NCBI RefSeq assembly: GCF_020382885.2
Contig: NC_058497.1
Span: 16,546,330 to 16,610,329, forward strand
DNA: 64,000 nt
DNA from: Scatophagus argus
Taxonomy: Eukaryota > Chordata > Actinopteri > Scatophagidae
Direction: 5' to 3'
Shown here: piece after piece, positions 49,701 to 61,300 of the stretch
How positions within the stretch are numbered: the first letter of the stretch is position 1
Layout of the letters: the number at the start of each line of letters is the position of its first letter
Program-made: the position numbers and the translations under genes
The notes under the pieces: model-generated
Database searches by the model: none
Seen by the model: only the letters and a program-made list of their open reading frames with translations
Told to the model about the DNA's origin: nothing

Positions 49701-52262
49701 ATTTTGCTTGTCCACTTCTTTGTCCTGCTGAGCCGTATGTACCACAGACTGATGTTCGGCGATACATCAGTTAAGCAGATCCGACGCTTGTAGTCCCTCA
49801 CTGATCAGTGTGAAAGAGGTTCTCTATCTCCACTGAGCTGTTGTAGTTTTATGTTATCACCAAAAGCGGTCAGAGGATTTGTCCCAGCTGGTGTCTGTAT
49901 AAGCTGCTGACTGGGATTCATATAACATATATTGTGCAGTGTGAATAAAATGACTCCTTATTATAATAGTGCATCATCTGCTTTTTATTGTCTCGTTGTG
50001 TTTATGAGTTTTCTGTTCAGTATGCCCTTGTGGGCCCTGTTTCTAATCTTTTAAAGAGTCATAGTGCCATGAAGAGCGTTCATATAATGTGGATTTGTAG
50101 TGCAGCTGTAGAAAAGGAGATATGATTATCTTATAATATTTAAGCTTTTCTCCTGAAACATAATATTTCCAAATATCATCTGTTGATAACTGAGCATAAC
50201 ATCCGCCAGTGATTGCAGTCTTCATCATGTTGTGTAACAAAATTATCCATTGAGGCTTTGTCTGTAATTGGATGCAGATGTTTGCTATGAGTTTCAGTTC
50301 AGTACCGCGACCCCACCCACCCCCATCTCATTTATGCACCTTTAAAGAAGCCAGTAACATGCAGAAACAAACTCACTGTAAAGAAATACTGCAGGCAGTT
50401 TGATTTGATTGAATAATATTGACTTGAGCAGATTTTAAGGACCATTTTTTTATATGTCTGTTGGCTTCCTGGGGCTTGTTAACATATGGAGATTTGTTTC
50501 TCTTATGGCATTAAGATGATAAATGACTTTCTCGCTTCTTTGCAATGTGCTAAAAATGGTAATTAATACTCCAGGGTAAAGTGTTTGTGAGAGAAAGTGT
50601 GTGAAAGCTGTGTTCTTGTTCTTCTCTGTATCCAGACTCTTCTTTAATCCCAACACTAACCCTAACTGGGTTACCTCACAAAACTTCATGTCAGCACTCA
50701 CATGTGGCCACCTACCTGAATGAGTTTCAGCTGTTTATGTACAGCGTGTATGTGGACCTGGTTTGGAAGAGGACAGCGCACTGTAGAGGGAAGTGAAGGA
50801 TGCTGGTACAAAAGACAAAGCAGGAAAGGACAAGATGTTCTGCTGTGGAGTGAAGCTGATAAATTGCTTGGCCCTGTTGGGAGTGACACTTTAGAGTCAT
50901 TTCTTGTGTGTCAGTATTGATTCTGTCTGTGAAACTGGCTGGCTTAGTACGGCCTATACAAGTGTGTGTTCGCTAATCTCATCTCTTCTCTTCTCTTCTC
51001 TTCTCTTCTCTTCTCTTCTCTTCTCTTCTCTTCTCTTCTCTTCTCTTCTCAGAAACTAAGGCTGAGTTGGAGGATCTTATGGCAGACATCAAGAAGCTGG
51101 CCAACAAAATCCGCTCCAAATTAAAGAGTGAGTACAGGTCTTCCATTTCCTCCTCCTGAGCGTTTTTCAGTCACGCGCTTCCGCCGCTCAGCACACAAAA
51201 TCACAGATGTTGATAAACTAATCTTATCTAATCTTTGTGTTTGAAAATGTAACTAGTAAATGTTTTACGCAATAATTGACTGTTTTGCAGTTAATCATTC
51301 TGTGCTCTTTTATCTCCAACACAAGAGTAAATATTTTGGTCTATTGGACTGTTGAGGTGACTAAAAAGATGCATTTGATGATGTCAGTATGGGATCTAGG
51401 AATTGTAAGTATTTGTCACTATTTTTTGATGTTTTACAGACCAGAGGTTTAATCATCAAAGTAAATGATAGATTAAATAATTATTATGTGCAGCTATGAA
51501 ATCTGTATACCAGAACTATCAACAAGTCCATAAGCATCGTGTGCAGCTGTTTATCTTCCATGTGATGTGACGGCCCGAGTCCTTTCTCAGGGAAGCGAAC
51601 GAGACATAAAGAGACAGTGAACTGTATAGCACTTGGCAGCTAACAGACAACTCAGTTTAAACTGGTGGGCAGAGTGATTAGTGTCACTCGCCACAGAGGT
51701 GGTGGCTGTGATTCATATGCACGGGCACACACGAGTTTTATTCACACTTCATGCACACAAAGTGAGTAATATTACAGTAACATACTGTGTGCAGGCCTGT
51801 TGGATGTGTAGCCATCCCTGGATCATGCTTATTATTTATCCCTGTGTGTTTATGTGTGTATGTGTGACGCCTTTAATCTTCTTATTCTTTGAGTTTATCT
51901 GCCACCCTCTCATTTTTCTGCTTTGCTTGTACATTTTATCGTCGCCTACTCTCAATCTTTTGCACTTTATTGCATCCACCAGTTTCATTTCTCATCTCTC
52001 CCTTTCTCCCTTCTTCTGGAATATATGAAGATTTTCACATATTCATATGCCGCTTCTGAAATACTTTGGGATGAAAACTTCTGTGCCCGCTGCATAACTA
52101 ATACTCTGCTATATAAAACGCTCTCCTGTGCCTCCCTACAGGACTCCCCTGCAGGTGATGAAGAAAAGGGAGCAGAGATAAAATATCTGTATCTGTATCT
52201 TTCACGAAAGTGGAGCACAATTTCAGTGCAGAGTGCCAGAAGATAATAGCCCCTATCCCTCA

Positions 52263-52300
<38 letters not shown>

Positions 52301-55300
52301 GTGTACATATATTGTATGTGTACATTGAGATACACACTTGACACAAGTGCTATCAGGCAGAACAGGCTCTGCATCACAGGCCTCTAACTGTGTCGCTCCA
52401 TTTCACATCAGTTGTTGCCACAGGATACCTTTGTGTAACTGTGTGTGTCTGTGTGTGTGCGTGCTTGAGTTTGGATGCTCAATAAGTGACCATATCTTTG
52501 TCAAACTGCACCCCGGGATTGATCCTCAAGAACGACTGACATAATCATCTACATTTTTAGCTTTCTGACTGATTCAGATGGTGATCTCGGTAGATGTAAA
52601 TAATGTCTAAATTAATGTATCTTCAGCAGCTAAAGCTTCTGGAGAGAAACAATCGGCCATTGCCCGAATGCTCAAAGAACACAAGTGTTATTTAAACTCT
52701 CTTTTCTGTGAGACCTCATTTGATTGTTTTAAAGTCAGATGCCGCAAACACTTAACTGCAGAACCTTGTAAATTACATGTCTGACTTTGACAAAAGCTCA
52801 TGGCAATTATTAGTTATTAATTACTAACAGTAATTAACATAAACAACATCCCCAAATAAAAAGTTCATAGAAGTCAAATCGGGCATTTTTTAATGCCAAA
52901 AATGTCACTTGAGAGTAAAATCAAAAAATAACTCGCATGTGCAAATTTAGAACAAATCTGAAGAATATTTCTTAATGCTTGCTTTTATATAAAAGAAAAT
53001 AATGTGCTTCACGGCAAAGACATTTTTCTACACTGTGGACAGTGAAGTCCTTACCTTATCATATGCTCAGTCCCACAATCAATTTAGCACCATACTGATG
53101 CCACAAATCCCACTGCATGGTATCTAAAGCCTATAAATATTATAAACACATAGTAATTTAAAACCATTGTCATATTCCAGGAAGATAAAACCGATATCCT
53201 GTCGTATAGTAAATGAACCTGTTCACCCTGGCGGTTCAAGCTGTTTACCTAAACACACACTGGTCCAGTGTGTACAGTGAAAGCTGCTGCAGGTGTAGAC
53301 ATCTCACAAAATGTCCCTGAGTGTGCAGGAGCTGTTGCAGCCCACTCATCCCTGTTTAAATGGCAGAAGAAAAAAGGTAAAATGTAAATGAGCAGGTTCT
53401 TACATCTCAGTACAATTCAGTAATTGATTGAGTACCTCACATGGCCTCACACTGACAGTCTCTTTAATTTACGTTATTATGCTCAGCAGCAGCTTCTCCG
53501 CAGCGACTGCCTGAGGTGTGACTGTGAGGGAGCAGTGAGGGAAGTGCTTATTACGGGCAAAAGCTCCTATTTTTGTTTAAAAAAAAAAAAATCCCCTGAA
53601 GAAGAAAGAAAAGAGCAGAGTCATCACAGTAATTTATACCTTGATGAACGTCTTAATAGTCCAGGGCTTTAAAACACTTCCAGTTATTCCATTTCCATCC
53701 GATTTGAGGTGTGATTAACTCTCAGTGTAATATTATATTATTATACTGCAATTAAATAACCCTGTCTGACTATAATTGCACTTTTATATCAGGCCCCCTT
53801 GATCACAGGTGATGAATTTTAGGTTTTGTTTAATTTTAATGTTATAGGCGGGCGAGGTGGGTGATCTGCCTCTCAGTGCAACCAAATCTTTGCCTCAGAG
53901 CAAAATATTTTGAAAACTGACCAGATTGCCATTACATGTGGTTTGAATATTCATTGCACAGGAATACTGGTCGTGATTTTGAGCAGTTTCCATCTGTTCA
54001 GTCTGTTCAGTCTTTCCCTTGACCAGCATTTGATGAGGCAGTTCAGAAACAAACTTTGTTTCTATGAACTCTTGTGTTTCTGACGATCCCCTGATCCTTC
54101 TTACACCTTCCCCGTCAGCTCTGCACACACAATAAAGTGTTGCATCTTTTAACCTATTTGACAGATTGCCATGAGGTTTCCCGAGAGCATTTCTATTCTC
54201 ACAAACACAATTCTTCACTTTAGCATCTGATGCAAGTGTGCCACCATCGGACTCACACGACTGCTGCTGAAACCATGAAAACCATAAGTTATTTCATCCA
54301 ACACTTTTTGTTTGTGTGGTGTAATGAACTTCAATGTGACTAAAGGCATTGTAGTCTTTATTTTTAAGAAGAACTCACCTTGTAACTGAATGTGTATTAC
54401 TTTGTGTATCTTTTCAGGTATCCAGCAAACAATTGAGCAAGAAGAAGGCCAGAACAGGTCATCAGCTGACCTGAGGATACGCAAGACTCAGGTACCACTC
54501 AGCTGTGTCCCAGTTTCACTGCATACTAATATACAATATGTGTTATACTAATTGTTTTTGCAGTTGGTGTTAAACATATACTTTACTATTGTGTACTAAC
54601 AGGAATCAAGACGATTCGTGTATCAATGGATATCATTTTGGAATAAAACTCTCAATCAGATTTCCTCAAGAAAATATGTTTGCCCAAATCCTGTTGACAG
54701 TGTGACATTCCTGCAATGCCGCTGTTAGGGGCTAATCTGTTTTCTCATTGTGGCACAGCAGTATCCATCCGCCATGCATTCAGAAATCTGGTGTTATTTA
54801 AGTCTGACTGCTGACTTTGGCTGCCTTTGGTTTGCTAAATATTGCCTCATTTTTCCGTGTGAACATGCTACTCAGAATTAGTATGCAGTATAGAAGGGAC
54901 ACACAGCAGCAGCAACTGTCATGTTATTCGTTTAAATGACTCATTAAGTTAGTGTCTACTGCTGCCGTTGATCAGGTTTAAGTGAAAATGCTTTGTTGCT
55001 CCTCGCTGTACCTCCAGCACTCCACACTGTCTCGTAAGTTTGTCGAGGTGATGTCAGAGTACAACACCACCCAGTCGGACTACAGGGAGCGCTGCAAGGG
55101 ACGCATTCAGAGACAGCTGGAGATCAGTGAGTAGACCTGGGAGGCTAAACCCTCCGCCGCCTTTCCTACCAGCTGCACCCATGCTAACACTGTATGCTTT
55201 GCGATAACACATGTGCATCTCTTCTCAGGCACAGTGTTTGATTATTGTGCAGTTTTCGCAAGTTTCATTTTTTTTTAACACTGATTTGCATTATAAATTC

Positions 55301-58300
55301 ATGGGAACATCTGCGCAGATTGAATGAGCTCAGTTGTCACGAGTCAGACCAAACAGTCACCTCTTGACATGTAAACACTGCACACTGTTAGTCCTGTTTT
55401 ATACAGAAGTGGAGAAGGAGCTCAGAGAGAAGTTCACAGTGATGGGAAAGATGGATGGGGATTACATTCAACTTGAAGAACAATGGCAGAAAATGGTTCA
55501 TGCATAATCCTGTCCAATGCTAAGGCCTATTGTCAGAGAGTGTACTGTAATTGTGACTGCACAGAAAAGAAATCCTGAAAAAAAAATCACGTTTTCCTGC
55601 ATGTTTTCTATCCTCAGCTTAAACATCGGCCTGCCCCTGTTGTAACTTGTTAGAAAAAACAAGTTAGTTTTATGTTAGTAAGGATAAAAATATAGTCTGT
55701 ACCCACGTTCTTCATTGCTTCGCAAATTGCCAAAATCATTCAACACCTGAACGACTGCACACTCTTACAAAAGTGTGAAGATGTACTGCTGCAACACATC
55801 TGTACACGTATGATCACAATCAGGGACATTCATGTGGTGAGAAGTGTGCCATGATTGCTGAAGTAGGCTGCTCAGTCACCTTTATTTCTGGAGCCTTTGT
55901 TTTGTGAATTCTGGCAGGAGAATACCCCATCCCACCATCCTGCTATTACTGAGTCTTTTTGATCAACTGTTTTGATCAATTTAGTAGTCACAGTCAGTAA
56001 TAGTCACAGATCAGCATTCACTCTACTGGTCTGATGTGCAGTTTGATGAAAGATGTAATACTGTGACAAATACAAGTTCAAAAATAATTGTGTTATTTTT
56101 TTCTGCGGGCTGCACAGTGGTGCAGCAGTTAGCACTGCTGCCTCATAGCAAGAGGGTTCTGAGGGTTCCAGCCTGCTTCTGGGCCTTTCTGTTGTTGTCC
56201 CTTTGCCTGCGTGGGCTTTCTCCAGGTTCTCCGGCTTCCCCTCACAGTCCCAAAAACATGCACTTTAGGTTAATTGGCTGCTCTACATTACCCTGAGGTG
56301 TGAGTGTGTGAGTGTGTCAGTCCTGCGATTTACTGGTGACCAGTCCAGGGTGCGTCCAGCCTCTCTCCTGTAGTCAGCTGGGATAGGCTCCGTATACCTG
56401 CACATTTTCCTCTTCATGCATGTTATTTATTCACTGTCTGTTAAATGTGTTATTATGTGTTATTAATGAAAAAAGAAGGCAAAAATGTGTCTGCAGCCAA
56501 GGTAAAACACAGAATACGCACTTGAACAAAAACTATAATAAATATAACATAACAAATGTGAACACAATGCTTAAAAACCTCCATGCAAACAAACAGAAAA
56601 CAATGTACAACCAGTGACAGTATAACATTAAACAACATTTCATCCGCGGCATTTGTGGAAGACAAGAACATAAAAACTGCTTCATTTTGTTCGTAGAGAA
56701 TTTTCAGCTCATCATGTCCATATTTTAACTTGGAATTTATCTGGTGTGTACCAAAACAACCACCCTCACACTTTCCAAAACACATGCATGACCAACACCC
56801 ACACCCATATTCGTGCACGTGGCAGGCTGATGCTGCTCAGATTTGAGCTTCTCTCACTCGCATCACGCTGTTTGTGTGATGTGATTTGACAGGTATTAGC
56901 TGCAGGCTCCTGGACCAGACACTGACACGGCCTCTGCAACGGCCTCCTGGCAGGCTGCACTGTGCCAGCTGCCCCTACCAGTCATCGTGATACAGTCACC
57001 TTACATGCAAACACACACACACACACACACAAACACACATATGCATGCAGAGAAGAACACTGTGACTCATTTGGTGGTAATAGCTGAGGAGAACAGGGGC
57101 AGTTATGTTGCAGGGCACTTGGCATAGGTGTTATTTCCTCTGGCCATCTGTCAGTTCAGAGTGGACACATGCAGCAGGTTCCTATGTGTGAGCGCCGCCC
57201 AGTCTACACTAAATGCAGTCCGGTCAAAAGAACAGCAGTGACAACACACAGCGCTTTCTGTATTTAATCGAAGTACAAACCCTCCCCGAGGAATGAAAAC
57301 ACACCTGACTCACTTTTTCCTTTAGCTCCTCCAGATCCATTTGGATTTGATTTTGTCAGCTGGTGGAGTCACGGGAGGCCTCAGCTGGTATCACCTGTCG
57401 TCAAGGAAGGGATTAGACATGCAGGGAGGGTACAGAGATGGAATGAGAGCACAGAAAAGAGGGAAAATGATGAGCATGAGGCAAAGAAAGAAATGCAGCT
57501 TTTGGTTTTGGAGGAAACAAGATAGCAAGTTTTCATTAAAGCTCTTCCTCTCAGATTGCATTTGGTCTCTGTTTTGATCACACAGTTTAATTCCTGTAGG
57601 GTAAAGTGGCAAGAGGGCTGTGCTTCTGTTGTGCCAAACCCTTTGACTTGTTTTGTGGCTGAATCAATAAGAGTGTGTCACAGACAGAGGGAAACCTAGT
57701 CTGGTCTAGTATTGATGTTTCCTCTGCTGCATCTTCTCTTTCCTGTTTGCCTCTGGATGCAGAGATAAAAGAAACAGGAAAGTGACACTATGACATGCTG
57801 TAAACATGTAATTGTGAAGACGGCATCATTTTTTGCCCCTATTTGCGTGGCCAACGGTGCCACAGTAAACACAAGACCAAATGTATTTCCATCAACCCTC
57901 AGAAAACTTTGTGTATTGTTTTGGATTTCTGCTATATAAATGAAATGACTGCACTTGTTCTCAGCTGAAAACATGTTCAGTTAAAAAAGCAATTTTCACA
58001 ATGTTTCTGTCACACTTCTGACATATTAAGCATTCTATTCCTGGAGAAAATCTACAGTATATTCTACTATTTCAGCTTGGATAGCTTTGATCTTATCTCA
58101 CCAAACTGACTGAGCTGTGATTTCTTTGAAATAATGTTACCCTAATGAGCTGCTGAGCTACAGAAAAAAAAGACCGAAGGTAAGCTATCTGATATCCAGC
58201 CCACTATGTCCGTTAATTTTAAGACATTTTGACATTCTGGGAAATACATTTATTTCTCTCTCTCTCTTTTATCCTTCCAAGAATTAGATGAGAACATTGA

Positions 58301-61300
58301 TACCACTGTCATGTTTGTGCACTAATTGGTTAGCTTAGCGTAAATACTGGAAAGAGGGGGAAATAACTAGCCTGTCTCTGTCCAAAGGTAACAGCAAATG
58401 CCTACCAACACCTCTAAAGCTCACTGATTAAAATGTTATGTAAGACATAACATGATACAACAAACAAGGTTTGTTTTTTGTATTTTGCACAAAAGTGTTC
58501 AAATGTCATGTTGTGGTTTTATGGGCAACCAGAGGCTTAGAGCTAGAGTTACTGCTCCCACCCAAGAAATCCAAAGTCTACTAATTAACGTGCTATCTGT
58601 TGTTTGTTTAACTTGTGTGAAAGACAAAGTGGGAAAACATCACGTGGTTTCAGGAAGGCAAATGTGTACTGTGATATTTCTGTGTTGCAACATGACATCT
58701 GTACCTGGTGAATTTTGTATGATTAAACAAACAAGGCATAGTGTGTTAATTACTAAGCTTTAGATTTGCTGGTAGACTGATTTTGTTACCACTGGACAGA
58801 GGAAAGCCAGCTGTTTCCCCCTTCTTTCAGCCTTTATGCTAAGCTAGGCTAACTGCCTCCTGTCTACAGTTTATAAAGGTTATATCAATCGTCTAGTCTA
58901 ACTCTCTGCAAATAAGCAGGCATAAGCATATTTCCCAAAATGTTAAACTATTCCTTTAAAGGGTCATGGCTTCTGTGTTCTCAAAGTGACTTATCGGAGC
59001 TTAACTACAGTAACATGCAAGTGAAGTGCTGTTTCTGTTTGAAGTTTTGGCTGTTCTGTAGCACTGTAGTTTGTCATCTTTCGAGTATGCAGAACATCAC
59101 GCATCTCTTTGCTTCCATAAACAGACAGGCAGGCCCCAGCAGGATGGAGGGGATGATGGTCGCGGGCCTGGCAGGGCCTCTTCGACGTTGATTGTTGTGT
59201 TTTATTCCCCCGCGGACACTCCTGTCGCACACAAGGCCAGGGAAAGAGAGAGATGAACACACATTCTTCCAGTATAACCGATATACAAGATAAACTACAC
59301 ATGCTTTTCTCATTCCTATGCAGGTGAAGTTGCAGTGAACAGAAGCATAAAAATCACTCTCGCTGAGCGCACGTTCGCCTTTTCACTCTGTTCCTTGGGG
59401 GTCTCACTTCATTTGTGTTACATAACAATGGAAATGAAATAATACTGTTACTGGTAGCAACATAGTATGAATGATTTAATAGTTCATAAATGCTACGGGT
59501 GAAGTGAGACTTCTTGGCTTTATATTAGTCTTCTCAGGGTTTGGGTCTCCATGGTAACAAATAAGAGCCTCCCTTGGAGCCTGTCAGGGCTTTAAAAAAA
59601 CGCCAATGAGGAATGTGTGTGTGTGTGTGTGTGCGTGTGTGTAGGAAGTGAGATAAATAGGGTAGGGTAGCACCAGAGTGCCTTCGTTTTTTTTTTTTTC
59701 TTCACAATTATCCATGACTCATTGTCGCTCCTCTCTGTCCTTCAACTCTAACTCTGACCCTCTTTAATGTGGTAGTTTTAGCCTTAATGACAGAGAAATT
59801 ATTTATTATTAGAGAGGCTTGGAGAGTAGGGAATTGATCACAGCGATGCGGCGGACATCATCTCTCAGTCCTGGTCGTCTCGTTTGTCAGCCTGCAAAAT
59901 GTCATCGCTGAACATGAGTAGATTCTTAAGCATGGTAATCAAACAGCGTGACCGCAGCTAAATGAAATTCATTGGTTTTATATGGATATGAATGAATATA
60001 GATATGATATGATGTGTCCACTATAAGAAGTAAATGAACGAAAGGCACTCACGTGGGTGCACGCTCGTGCGCTGGTAAATGTTAGAGCAGCTTCATCAGT
60101 ATTCTGTTCATGGACGCAATCATTGGCCCCGACTGCCGACCATCATCACTCAACCATCAACCTGCCTGCTTTGCCTCTGAGACCCCCCCCCCCACGCACA
60201 CACACACACACACACACCAGAGCTACCAGTCTTCATCACACATACAAATACAACAAACACACACACATGTTCACACACACTCTGATTAGGTCATGAAAAG
60301 TGGTTTGTAGTTGCCTCCTAAAGAGCCACATTGGCTAGAAGTCATTTGGAAAGAAAAAGTACCAGCGAAGTCTGAGACAGCGAGCTGTTGAGGTTTGCTC
60401 AGTTATATTACTGGTAAAATGATCTCTGGTGTGTTTCATTACATGCTTTAGAAAACATACTTAATAAAACACAGTAAGCATAATAAATTGTCTTTCCCTG
60501 AAGAGTTGATGTGTGAGTGGTGAGTTGTAACTCATAAGCAAGCTACCTTGTTAAATGCAGGGTACTTTGACCTCTTCAGGCCTAGAAAAATCCTTCAAAT
60601 GAAAAGATCAGAAAGTGAAAAATTACTCTTTTGGTTAACTCCTCATAACTGCTGCCCACAATAAGGCCATAACCTGTTATGTGAGAGGAAATTTAAATAT
60701 GTATTTTTATCCAGTGTGGTGACAATTTCTCGTCAGTGGTAGAGCTTTATGTACTATCCAGACTTTATTTGACTTGTCTTTCTCTCATCTCAAACTGCTG
60801 CTCCTCGACATGCTGAAACTTGCAGATTACTTTTCTTTACATGTATTAGCATAATCAGCATAACGTGGCCTTAGAGAGAGAGAGAGAGAGAACTGCTGTA
60901 CCCCATGTAATAGTTTGCTGGGACGCAGGGTGTCTCTTTATGGTGAACCAATAGTACTACAGCCTATATACTGTATCGCGCTTCAGAGGGGATTTAAAAT
61001 GTGCAAAGGAAAGATTGGAGATGATGATGCTGACTGTGACTTACAGCGTCAGTGGAGCAGAAATGGAGCCCAGGAGAAGCAGCTCTGCAGGCGAAGTCAG
61101 AGCTCAGATAGGAGAATATTAATGTAGGTGTAGCAAAGAGGTGTAGGGGAATGTTTATGAAGTAGGACAACTCTGTCGGGGAAAATAAAGATGGATGAGA
61201 TGAGGTGCAAGCACATCAGCGGCAACATCAGTAGAAAGAGAGAAAGTTTGTTGCGAGTATCGAGGCAAACTTAATAAGGTGCTGAATGAGGAGTCGATGT

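Larger units (their letters stand above)
35905..51052 (+). other. stx1a: stx1a intron 3
   Basis: 15.1 kb, no exon supported. Contains a hAT relic (about 37200-37460), SINE-like copy B, an AATTCAATT-type repeat, a telomere-repeat block, an unnamed repeat (40262-40560), a Tc1 of a second family (42762-43535), a MITE fragment (46027-46140), a GTCCCCA-type repeat (48685-48945), a Tc1 3' end (49486-49691) and a TTCTC array against the exon 4 acceptor. Confidence 0.8.

Noticed and set aside
50645..50675. aacactaaccctaactgggt as a second telomeric block
   Set aside because: Only about one and a half CCCTAA-like units; too short to separate from chance.
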